Part shown: positions 6,072 to 12,984 of the stretch, in pieces
How positions within the stretch are numbered: position 1 is the stretch's first letter
Layout: each line of letters starts with the position of its first letter
Origin: Planctomycetota bacterium
Lineage (GTDB): Bacteria > Planctomycetota > MHYJ01 > WSZJ01 > JACPWG01
NCBI GenBank assembly: GCA_016220045.1
Contig: JACRIP010000440.1
Location: 1-12,984 of the forward strand
DNA: 12,984 bases
Direction of reading: 5' to 3'
Notes under the pieces: generated by a model
Seen by the model: the letters and a program-made list of their open reading frames with translations, nothing else
What the model was told of the DNA's origin: nothing
Databases searched by the model: none
Translations under genes and position numbers: made by a program

Positions 6072-7481
6072 GTGCCATTCAAGAGTTCCGCGTCCTGCCC
6101 GCGCGCCCTCGTTCCCGGCCCCGTTACCGGCCTGCTGCTTGGCCTCCTGCTCGGCTTCGCCGGATGCACCGCGCCGCCCGTCAACACCGCCTGGCCGGAG
6201 CCCCGCCCTCTCGCCCGCGACCTTCCGGCCTATCGCCCGGCCGACGCGGCGGGAGATCCCCACGCCCCGCGCACGTCGGCGGAGCCCGAGGGCGAACTGA
6301 CCCTCCGCGCGGCGATCGCGCTGGCGCTCCTCCAGGGTCCCGACCTGGCGGCCTTCGCCTGGGAGGTGCGCGCCCGTGAAGCGCGGGTCCTCCAGGCCGG
6401 CCTGCTTCCTAACCCGAGCCTGGGCGTGAGCGGGGAGAACCTCGCCACGGGGCGAACGGAGGAAGAGGTCACCGGAGGCATTCAAACCACTCTCCAGGTG
6501 AGCTCGGTGATCGAGCTGGGGGGCAAGCGCGCGAGTCGGGTCGAAGTCGCGGAGCAGGAGCGGCAAATCGCCGGCTGGGACTACGAAATCGGGCGCATCG
6601 AACTGCTGAGCCGAACCGCGCAATTTTTCATCGAGGTGCTCGGCGCCCAGCGCCGAGTGGCACTGCTCGAAGGGATGGTGCGGCTGGCGGAGCAGAATGC
6701 CGCCACGGTTTCGGAGCGCGTGAAGGCGGGCAAGGTCTCTACCGTAGAGGAGACCAAGGCGGGCGTCGTGCTCGCGCGGGCCCAGATCGAGGTGGCGCGC
6801 GCACGTCAGGACTTGGAGGCCGCGCGCAAGGCGCTCTCGGCGACCTGGGGGAGCACGAATCCTCGCTTCCAGATCGCCGTGGGCGACCTCGACACGGTCG
6901 CCGCGGTTCCCGCGCTGGAACGCCTAGCGGCACGCCTGGCGCAGAATCCGACGCTGCTCCGCCTGGCGGCGAGCGTGACGCTGCGGAAAGCGGCGGTCGA
7001 AGCGGCGGCGGCCGCGGCGGTTCCGGACGTGACGGCGGATGCGGGTTGGACGCGCTATCTGGTGCGCGACGGGAGCGATGTCGACACGCTCCTGCTCGGC
7101 CTGTCGGTGCCGCTGCCCCTTTTCGATCGCAATCAGGGGGCCATCCAGGGCGCGCGCTACGAGATCTCCCGCTCCCGGGAGGAGCTGCGTGCGGCGGAAG
7201 TCCGTGTCGGTCTCGAGCTGATCCAGAGCCATCGGATGCTCTCCACCGCCTACTCGGAGGTTGTGGCCCTGCGCGCCACGGTGCTGCCCGCGGCCGAGAG
7301 CGCCTTCGATGCCGTCAGCGACGGCTATCGCCTGGGGAAATTCGGCCTCCTCGACGTCCTCGATTCCCAGCGCGCGCTGCTGGAGGTCCGTTCCCAGTAC
7401 CTGCGGGCCGTCACGGACTACCACAAGGCGGTCGTGGACGTGGAGCGGCTGATCGGCGAACGCATTGATTCCGTCAAGTAG
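6072..7481 (+). CDS. czcC: CzcC-type outer-membrane efflux factor (TolC/OEP family lipoprotein)
   Basis: This is the outer-membrane channel of the tripartite heavy-metal efflux complex (469 aa), forming the exit duct joined to CzcB and CzcA. A signal sequence ends in a lipobox (FAGC, lipidated Cys32 expected). Two outer-membrane-efflux repeats follow (about 78-275 and 290-465), with long Ala/Glu/Arg-rich helices typical of the alpha-barrel, the LLPNPSLGVSGE strand motif (104-115) and the GLSVPLPLFDRNQG motif (about 345-358) usual in CzcC/CusC proteins. The start is GTG at 6072, with GGAGA 6 nt before it. The stop is 22 nt before czcB, so the two are clearly co-transcribed. The 156-nt leader shows no strong promoter; transcription probably begins upstream of the His-rich gene or within the leader. 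Confidence 0.9.
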   Translation: MPFKSSASCPRALVPGPVTGLLLGLLLGFAGCTAPPVNTAWPEPRPLARDLPAYRPADAAGDPHAPRTSAEPEGELTLRAAIALALLQGPDLAAFAWEVRAREARVLQAGLLPNPSLGVSGENLATGRTEEEVTGGIQTTLQVSSVIELGGKRASRVEVAEQERQIAGWDYEIGRIELLSRTAQFFIEVLGAQRRVALLEGMVRLAEQNAATVSERVKAGKVSTVEETKAGVVLARAQIEVARARQDLEAARKALSATWGSTNPRFQIAVGDLDTVAAVPALERLAARLAQNPTLLRLAASVTLRKAAVEAAAAAAVPDVTADAGWTRYLVRDGSDVDTLLLGLSVPLPLFDRNQGAIQGARYEISRSREELRAAEVRVGLELIQSHRMLSTAYSEVVALRATVLPAAESAFDAVSDGYRLGKFGLLDVLDSQRALLEVRSQYLRAVTDYHKAVVDVERLIGERIDSVK

Positions 7482-7503
7482 GTTCCACCGGAGATCTCTC
7501 CCC

Positions 7504-9006
7504 ATGAAATACCGGATGCTGAGCCTGGTCAGGCTGCTGCTCTGCGCGCTCTTCCTGCCGCTCTTCTCCGCCTGCGAGTGGCTGGAGAAAATCGGCACGC
7601 GCACTCCCACGCCGGAGGCCGCGGGGCCCGTGGCCGGACCGGTCAAGGGTCCCCACGGAGGACGCTGGCTCGCGGACGGGGAGTTCGCGCTCGAGGTCAC
7701 CATCTTCGAGCGGGGCGTACCGCCCGAATTCCGCGTCTACGCCTACGAAGCCAGGAAGCCCCTGGACCCGGCGGGGCTGAAGCTCACGATCGAGGTGCGC
7801 CGGCTGGCCGGCCGCGTGGACACGATCCGCTTCACGCCGGTGAACGACTATCTGCTCGGGGACCAGGAGATCTACGAGCCGCATTCCTTCGCGGTCCAGG
7901 CGACCGCCGAACGGCAAGGGCGAAAGCACCTGCTGGAGTACTCGCAGTACGAGGCGCGCGTCGAAGTGGATCCCGAGGCCCGCAAGGTCGCGGGCGTCGA
8001 GATCGCGGAGGCGGGGCCGGCCCAGATCCGCAGGATCCTGGAGCTGCCCGGCGAGATCGCGCTCAACCCCGACCGGGTGGCGCACATCGTGCCGCGCTTC
8101 GACGGGGTGGTCACGGAGATCCGGAAGAACCTGGGGGACAAGGTAGCCAAGGGGGAGACCCTAGCCGTACTGGAAAGCCGGGAGCTGGCGAGCTCGAATC
8201 TGGAGTTCGTCCAGGCGGTCCAGAAGCTCGAGTTCTCGTCGGCGGCCTTCGAGCGGGAGGAGGCTCTGTGGAAGAAGAAGGTCTCGCCGGAGGAGGACTA
8301 CCTCGCCCGCCGGCAGGCCCTGGAGGAGGACAGGCTGGCCGCCCGCGGCGCCGAGCAGTGGTTGAAGGCGCTCGGGGTGACGGACGCGGAGCTGAAGGGC
8401 CTGCTCGCGAACAGCGAACAGAACCTGGCCCGTCACGAGATTCGCGCGCCCCAGGACGGGGTCGTGATCGAGAAGCGCGTCGCCGTGGGCGCGGCCGTGA
8501 AGGACGATGCCGACCTCTTCACGATTGCCGACCTGGGGACGGTCCTGGCCAAGGTGACGATCTACGATAATGACCTTAGATCTGTCCGCACCGGCCAGGA
8601 GGTCACGGTGAAGTCGGAGGCCCTGGGCGCCGAAGCCCGGGGGAAGCTGGAGTACCTGGGGCCGATGATCGGGAAGGAGACCCGGGCGGCCGTCGCGCAC
8701 GTCCTGATGCCCAACCCGAACCAACTCTGGCGCCCCGGCCTCTTCGTCACGGTCTTCGTCGTCCAGGAGGAGTTTACCGTCCCGGTCGCCGTCGCGGCGG
8801 AGGCCGTCCAGCAACTCCGGGACTGGGAGGTGGTTTTCCTCCAGGAGGGGAACCTGTTCGAGGCCTGCCCCCTGGAGCTGGGTCGCCGCGACGAACAATG
8901 GGTGGAAGTGCTCGGCGGCCTGCCGGCGGGCATGAAGTACGTCGCGAAGAACAGCTTTCTCATCAAGGCGGACATCCTGAAGTCCGGGGCGACGCACGAT
9001 CACTAG
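7504..9006 (+). CDS. czcB: CzcB-type periplasmic adaptor (membrane fusion protein), probable lipoprotein
   Basis: This adaptor (500 aa) couples CzcA to CzcC across the periplasm. A signal peptide ends in a lipobox (FSAC, Cys24), so it is probably lipid-anchored. Residues 50-160 form the N-terminal domain of CzcB-like adaptors, beginning GPHGGRWLADGEFALEV. Then come the first half of the barrel-sandwich domain (PRFDGVVTEI, 197-206; GDKVAKGETLAVLES, 211-225), a helical hairpin (about 230-308), the second half (IRAPQDGVVIEKRVAVG, 313-329), the beta-barrel (about 345-420) and a membrane-proximal domain. The protein ends in ATHDH, a possible metal ligand. The ATG at 7504 has GGAGA 9 nt upstream and precedes the signal peptide, so it is preferred over an in-frame start at 7465 inside czcC. 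The TAG stop lies at the border of an inserted element, whose first base completes the codon. Confidence 0.92.
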   Translation: MKYRMLSLVRLLLCALFLPLFSACEWLEKIGTRTPTPEAAGPVAGPVKGPHGGRWLADGEFALEVTIFERGVPPEFRVYAYEARKPLDPAGLKLTIEVRRLAGRVDTIRFTPVNDYLLGDQEIYEPHSFAVQATAERQGRKHLLEYSQYEARVEVDPEARKVAGVEIAEAGPAQIRRILELPGEIALNPDRVAHIVPRFDGVVTEIRKNLGDKVAKGETLAVLESRELASSNLEFVQAVQKLEFSSAAFEREEALWKKKVSPEEDYLARRQALEEDRLAARGAEQWLKALGVTDAELKGLLANSEQNLARHEIRAPQDGVVIEKRVAVGAAVKDDADLFTIADLGTVLAKVTIYDNDLRSVRTGQEVTVKSEALGAEARGKLEYLGPMIGKETRAAVAHVLMPNPNQLWRPGLFVTVFVVQEEFTVPVAVAAEAVQQLRDWEVVFLQEGNLFEACPLELGRRDEQWVEVLGGLPAGMKYVAKNSFLIKADILKSGATHDH

Positions 9007-9110
9007 TGTCCTGTCAACATCGATTCTTCCGGTCGGCGTAGGGGCGCCTCGTGAGGCGCCCCGAGGGGCCACGTATTGAACGACCCCAAGCAACGACGTT
9101 GACGGGACAC
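9006..9110. mobile_element. 105-bp MITE-like element (IS630/Tc1-type signature) between czcB and czcA
   Basis: GTGTCCTGTCAACATCG (9006-9022) and the complement of 9094-9110 form 17-bp terminal inverted repeats with two mismatches. The element is flanked by TA (9004-9005 and 9111-9112) and lies in a CTAG context. TA duplication within CTAG is the known target behaviour of IS630-family transposases. A perfect 9-bp hairpin occupies the centre (9041-9062). The element has no room for a transposase, so it would be mobilised in trans. Removing it and one TA restores CAC-TAG-CCC, so the original czcB stop was also TAG. The element name and parent transposon are unknown to me. Confidence 0.75.
9041..9062. 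terminator. GC-rich hairpin inside the MITE, possible attenuator between czcB and czcA
   Basis: GGGGCGCCT (9041-9049) pairs perfectly with 9054-9062 around a CGTG loop. No U-tract follows on either strand, so it is not a canonical intrinsic terminator. In the czcB-czcA transcript it would form a very stable stem, nested inside the longer terminal-repeat pairing, and might pause polymerase or protect RNA ends. Confidence 0.35.
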
Positions 9111-9252
9111 TAGCCCGACCACGCCGATCGCGAGGAGCGTTGTCGTGCCGGGTGGCCGTCGACCACGAGTCCAGGGATCGCCCTAGCGGTGTCGCGAGCG
9201 GGCGATCGATGAGAGAAAACCGCCGTTTCCACGATTGCGTCACGGGAGACCT

Positions 9253-12200
9253 ATGCTCGAACGAATACTGGCCTTCTCCATCCGGAATCGGTGGTTCGTG
9301 CTCCTCGGGGCGTTGGGACTCTCCCTGGTCGGGGTGTACAGCTTCCAGCGCTTGCCGATCGACGCGGTCCCGGACATCACCAACGTCCAGGTCCAGATCA
9401 ACACGGAAGCGCCCGGGTTTTCGCCGCTGGAGGTGGAGCAGCGCATCACCTTCCCGGTCGAGACCGCCATGGCGGGCCTCCCCGCGCTCGATCACACGCG
9501 CTCCATTTCCCGCTACGGCCTCTCCCAGGTCACGGTGGTGCTGCACGACGGCACCGACATCTACTTTGCCCGGCAGCTCCTCAACGAACGCATCCAGGAG
9601 GTCAAGGGCAAGCTGCCGCCCGGCATCGAGCCGGCCATGGGGCCGATCGCCACCGGCCTGGGCGAGATCTTCCTCTGGACCGTGGAACCGGAAGCCGGCG
9701 CCTTGCAGGCCGACGGCACGCCGTACACGCCCATGGACCTCCGCACCATCCAGGACTGGATCATCCGCCCCCAGCTCCGCAACGTGCCCGGCGTGGCCGA
9801 CGTCAACACCATCGGCGGCTACGTCAAGCAGTTCCATGTAACGCCCGATCCCGCCCGGCTCATCGCCTACGGCCTCACCTTCCAGGACGTCGTCGGCGCC
9901 CTGGCGAAGAACAACTCGAACGTCGGGGCCGGGTACATCGAGAAGAGCGGCGAACAGTACCTGATCCGGGCCCCGGGGCAGGTGCGCAACCTGGAGGAAA
10001 TCCGGGAGATCGTCATCGGCAACCGTCATGGGGTCGCCATCTACGTGAGAGACGTGGCGGAGGTCCTGCTGGGGAAGGAACTCCGCACCGGTGCCGCGAC
10101 CGAAAACGGGCGCGAGGTCGTGCTCGGCACCGTCTTCATGCTCATGGGCGAAAACAGCCGGACGGTCTCCCGGCGGGTCGCCGAAAAAATGGCGGAGGTC
10201 AACCGGACCTTGCCCGAGGGCATCGTCGCCAAGACCGTCTACGACCGCACCAACCTCGTCAACGCCACGATCGAGACCGTGCGCAACAACCTCCTCGAAG
10301 GCGCGGCCCTGGTCGTCGCAATCCTCTTCCTGCTCCTCGGAAATTTCCGGGCCGCGCTGCTCACGGCGCTCGTCATTCCCCTGTCGATGCTCTTCACCGT
10401 CTCCGGCATGGTCGCCAACAAGGTGAGCGGGAATCTCCTGAGCCTCGGCGCGCTCGACTTCGGGATCATCGTCGACGGCGCGGTCGTCATGGTGGAGAAC
10501 TGCATCCGCCGGCTCGCGGAGGAGCAGCACCAGAAGGGCCGCGTCCTCCGCCGTACCGAACGCTTCGAGGTCGTTTTCGAGGCCGCCAAGGAAGTCCGCA
10601 AGCCCACGGTGTTCGGCAGCTTGATCATCATGATCGTTTACCTGCCGATCCTGACCCTGATCGGGATCGAAGGCAAGATGTTTCGGCCGATGGCCTTCAC
10701 GGTCCTGGGCGCGCTCTTCGGCGCGATGGTCCTGTCCCTGACCTTCATTCCCGCGGCGGTCGCGCTCTTCATCACCGGGCGCGTGGCGGAGCAGGAGAAC
10801 CTCCTGCTGCGGGCGATGAAGCGGCTGTACGTCCCGGCCCTCGGCCTGGCGCTGCGCGTCAAGTCGCTGGTCCTGCTGGCCGCCTGCCTGCTCATCGCGG
10901 GCAGCGTGCTCCTGGCCGGCCGCATGGGCAGCGAGTTCCTGCCGAGTCTCGACGAAGGGGACATGCTCGTACACGGACTGCGCATCCCGGGAACGAGCCT
11001 GAGCCAGGCGATCGACATGCAGAATGTGCTCGAGCAAAAGATCAAGGAAATCCCTGAGGTGGACTACGTCTTCGCCAAGATCGGGACGGCGGAGATCGCG
11101 ACCGACCCCATGCCCCCGAGCGTGGCGGACATCTACGTCATGATGAAGCCCCGGTCGCAATGGCCTGACCCGCTGCGCCCCAAGGCGGACCTCGTCCGCC
11201 ACATGGAGGAGGAGCTGCGCCGGGTGCCGGGGACCAACTACGAATTCATCCAGCCCATCCAGATGCGCTTCAACGAGCTCATCGCCGGCATCCGCAGCGA
11301 CGTGGCGGTGAAGGTCTTCGGGGACGACATGGCGGAGCTGGAGGCGACGGGCAAACGCATCGAAGCGCAACTCGAAACGGTCCCGGGCGCCTCCGACGTC
11401 AAAATGGAAGCGACCACGGGGCTCCCCATCCTGACCATCGACCTGGACCGCCGCAAGATGGCCCGCTACGGCCTGAACGTGTCGGACGTGCAGGAGGTGA
11501 TCGAGATCGCGATCGGCGGGAAGTCGGTCGGCGAAGTCTTCGAAGGCGACCGCCGGTTCGAGATCACGGTGCGGCTGCCGGACCGGCTGCGCGGGGACGT
11601 CGAGCGGATGAAGCGAATCCCGCTGCTGCTGCCGGGCGGCGCGGGCGCGAGTGCGGGCGCGGGCGGGAACGGACCGGCCGGCGGGCGCGTCGGGGGCGAC
11701 GAGGCGCAAATCGGCTTCATCCCGCTCGGCGCGGTGGCCGACTTCAACCTCGCCCCGGGGCCGAACCAGATCAGCCGGGAGAACGGCAAGCGCCACGTCG
11801 TCGTCACCGCGAACGTGCGCGGACGCGACATCGGCTCCTTCGTCGCCGCCGCCCAGGGCGTGATCCGCCAGAACGTCGAGCTTCCCGCCGGCTACTGGCT
11901 CACGTGGGGCGGGCAGTTCGAGCAGATGCAGTCGGCGACGAAGCGTCTCCAGCTCGTCGTTCCGCTCGCGCTGCTGCTCATTTTCGGCCTGCTCTTCGCG
12001 ACCTTCGGCGACCTGAAGGACGCCTTCCTGATTTTCACCGGGGTGCCGATGGCGCTCACGGGTGGAGTCGCGGCCCTCTGGCTCCGGGACATCCCCCTGT
12101 CGATTTCCGCCGGGGTGGGTTTCATTGCGCTCTCCGGGGTGGCGGTCCTGAACGGTCTCGTACTGATCTCGTTCATCCGGGAGCTGCGGCAGCAGGGCGC

Positions 12201-12522
12201 GACCATCGACGACGCCATTCGCCGCGGCGCGGCCGCCCGCCTCCGCCCGGTGCTCATGACGGCCCTCGTCGCGTCGGTCGGGTTCCTGCCGATGGCGATC
12301 GCGCTCGGGACCGGGGCCGAAGTCCAGCGTCCGCTGGCCACGGTCGTGATCGGGGGAATCCTCTCCTCGACGCTCTTGACGCTCCTGGTCCTGCCGGTGC
12401 TCTACCGGGTATTCCATCGGATCGACGAGCTGGAGGCGGTGGCGCCGAGCGGACTCGCGGCGACCGGCGGGACGCCGGCGATCGACCCGGCCGGCGGGGC
12501 GGGAGCTGCCCCGCTCGCGTAG
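9253..12522 (+). CDS. czcA: CzcA-type heavy-metal RND efflux pump
   Basis: This is the inner-membrane proton/metal antiporter (1089 aa) that drives export through CzcB and CzcC. It has the RND layout: TM1 (12-31), a first large periplasmic domain, TM2-TM6 (about 345-508), TM7 (about 536-556), a second periplasmic domain and TM8-TM12 (about 899-1055). TM4 carries DFGIIVDGAVVMVEN, with Asp402, Asp408 and Glu415 at the same numbers as the essential residues of Cupriavidus CzcA; this DFGx3DGAx3VEN pattern defines the HME1 group (Zn, Co, Cd). A Gly/Ala-rich insertion lies at about 794-818. The ATG at 9253 follows GGGAG closely (4-nt gap). An in-frame TTG at 9235 would add six residues. It follows czcB by 246 nt, 105 of which are the inserted MITE, so linkage of expression may be weakened. 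Confidence 0.95.
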   Translation: MLERILAFSIRNRWFVLLGALGLSLVGVYSFQRLPIDAVPDITNVQVQINTEAPGFSPLEVEQRITFPVETAMAGLPALDHTRSISRYGLSQVTVVLHDGTDIYFARQLLNERIQEVKGKLPPGIEPAMGPIATGLGEIFLWTVEPEAGALQADGTPYTPMDLRTIQDWIIRPQLRNVPGVADVNTIGGYVKQFHVTPDPARLIAYGLTFQDVVGALAKNNSNVGAGYIEKSGEQYLIRAPGQVRNLEEIREIVIGNRHGVAIYVRDVAEVLLGKELRTGAATENGREVVLGTVFMLMGENSRTVSRRVAEKMAEVNRTLPEGIVAKTVYDRTNLVNATIETVRNNLLEGAALVVAILFLLLGNFRAALLTALVIPLSMLFTVSGMVANKVSGNLLSLGALDFGIIVDGAVVMVENCIRRLAEEQHQKGRVLRRTERFEVVFEAAKEVRKPTVFGSLIIMIVYLPILTLIGIEGKMFRPMAFTVLGALFGAMVLSLTFIPAAVALFITGRVAEQENLLLRAMKRLYVPALGLALRVKSLVLLAACLLIAGSVLLAGRMGSEFLPSLDEGDMLVHGLRIPGTSLSQAIDMQNVLEQKIKEIPEVDYVFAKIGTAEIATDPMPPSVADIYVMMKPRSQWPDPLRPKADLVRHMEEELRRVPGTNYEFIQPIQMRFNELIAGIRSDVAVKVFGDDMAELEATGKRIEAQLETVPGASDVKMEATTGLPILTIDLDRRKMARYGLNVSDVQEVIEIAIGGKSVGEVFEGDRRFEITVRLPDRLRGDVERMKRIPLLLPGGAGASAGAGGNGPAGGRVGGDEAQIGFIPLGAVADFNLAPGPNQISRENGKRHVVVTANVRGRDIGSFVAAAQGVIRQNVELPAGYWLTWGGQFEQMQSATKRLQLVVPLALLLIFGLLFATFGDLKDAFLIFTGVPMALTGGVAALWLRDIPLSISAGVGFIALSGVAVLNGLVLISFIRELRQQGATIDDAIRRGAAARLRPVLMTALVASVGFLPMAIALGTGAEVQRPLATVVIGGILSSTLLTLLVLPVLYRVFHRIDELEAVAPSGLAATGGTPAIDPAGGAGAAPLA

Positions 12523-12623
12523 CGACGGCCCTCCGCGGAGAGCCGAGCAAGAGCGCGCTCACGGAGTGCGCCGTGTTTTGCGCGGTACGGTGGTGCCCTG
12601 ATTTCAACCGAGGAGTTCCGGCC

Positions 12624-12965
12624 ATGAAGATGATCGTGGCCTTTGTGCAGCCGTTCATGGCGCACAAGGTCGTGACGGCGCTGCACGAGGTGCAGGGGCT
12701 CTCGGGGGCGACCTTCACGGAGGTGCGCGGTTTCGGCCGGGGACGGGCGGCGGGGGCGGCGGACGTGACGGAGGAGGATCTGCTGGGAACCGTCGCGAAG
12801 GTCCGAGTCGAGGTGATGGTCCCCGACCGTCTGCTGGACCGGGTGGTGCGCGCCGTGCACGACGCGGCCCACACCGGCCATCGCGGGGACGGAAAGATCT
12901 ACGTGCTTCCCCTGGAGCGTGCGCTGCGCATCGGGGGGGCGGAGGAGGGCGAAGGCGCGGTCTAG
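12624..12965 (+). CDS. Divergent PII-like (GlnB/GlnK-fold) signalling protein linked to the RND pump
   Basis: This 113-aa protein aligns along its whole length with GlnB. Conserved parts include MKMIVAFVQPF (1-11), TEVRGFGR (32-39) and the nucleotide-binding B-loop AHTGHRGDGKIYV (82-94, Lys91 matching GlnB Lys90), plus Arg102. The T-loop keeps its length but not its content: GlnB Tyr51, the uridylylation site, corresponds to Asp52; Gln39, a 2-oxoglutarate/Mg ligand, corresponds to Gly40; GlnB Arg103 corresponds to Gly104. It therefore probably binds adenine nucleotide but is not a classical nitrogen sensor. A divergent PII group encoded beside heavy-metal RND pumps has been described (PII-NG), and this fits it. 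The ATG at 12624 has AGGAG 8 nt upstream; the gene follows czcA by 101 nt with no clear promoter between. The stop lies in the CTAG that begins another terminal repeat. Confidence 0.88.
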   Translation: MKMIVAFVQPFMAHKVVTALHEVQGLSGATFTEVRGFGRGRAAGAADVTEEDLLGTVAKVRVEVMVPDRLLDRVVRAVHDAAHTGHRGDGKIYVLPLERALRIGGAEEGEGAV

Positions 12966-12984
12966 TGTCCTGTCTACGCCAAAA
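12963..12984. mobile_element. Start of a second copy of the MITE/IS terminal repeat, cut by the window end
   Basis: TA at 12963-12964 is followed by GTGTCCTGTC (12965-12974), identical to the first ten bases of the element at 9006. The sequence then diverges (TACGCC...). As at czcB, the TA is inside the TAG stop of the preceding gene. Whether this is another MITE or a full insertion sequence with its transposase lies outside the window. Confidence 0.55.

Noticed and set aside
9099..9130. Outward promoter formed by TTGACG in the right end of the MITE
   Set aside because: A -35-like hexamer is present (and TTGACA at the left end facing the other way), but no acceptable -10 hexamer follows at 16-18 nt on either side.
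8161..12417. A 1418-codon open frame on the minus strand opposite czcB and czcA
   Set aside because: It is the antisense shadow of two clear plus-strand genes. Its translation is Asp/His/Arg/Glu-rich low-complexity sequence with no domain or membrane features.
1..12984. CRISPR arrays, tRNA or rRNA genes
   Set aside because: No regularly spaced identical repeats and no tRNA cloverleaf or rRNA-like stretches were noticed; nearly all the sequence is accounted for by protein genes and short spacers.

Overview
This is a high-GC window with rho-independent-style palindromes and dense coding. It encodes an outer-membrane efflux factor, lipoboxes and an RND pump, so the host is Gram-negative (diderm). 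The phylum cannot be fixed from the sequence. Stand-alone RocA-type P5C dehydrogenase plus a DUF2203 protein would fit several high-GC lineages (for example Planctomycetota or other environmental phyla); that is inference only.

Left half (103-5110), all genes on the minus strand: a 1-pyrroline-5-carboxylate (glutamate semialdehyde) dehydrogenase with both catalytic residues visible; a spacer with a strong 11-bp palindrome and degenerate ~45-bp repeats; a DUF2203 protein; a small multi-pass membrane protein; a MazF-like toxin that overlaps its ribbon-helix-helix antitoxin by ATGA and has a clear sigma70-type promoter; and a secreted protein with a C-terminal T4-lysozyme/pesticin-like domain. 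These look like separate transcription units, and good promoter matches lie upstream of several of them.

Right half (5448-12965), plus strand, divergent from the lysozyme-like gene across a 337-bp gap: a small membrane-anchored His/Asp-rich protein, then a complete heavy-metal RND efflux operon. That operon is czcC (outer-membrane lipoprotein channel), czcB (periplasmic adaptor, also with a lipobox) and czcA (pump, with the HME1-type motif D402/D408/E415), followed by a divergent PII-type signalling protein. Together they form a trans-envelope Zn/Co/Cd-type export machine. The His-rich protein at the head sits where CzcI sits in known czc operons, and the PII-like protein at the tail is a plausible regulator of the pump.

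The most unusual structure is a 105-bp miniature inverted-repeat element inserted between czcB and czcA. It has 17-bp terminal inverted repeats, a central hairpin and a TA duplication within CTAG, which is the signature of an IS630/Tc1-type MITE. It landed exactly in the czcB TAG stop codon and rebuilt that stop. The last bases of the window begin a second copy of the same terminal sequence, again inside the TAG stop codon, this time of the PII-like gene. No tRNA, rRNA or CRISPR was seen.
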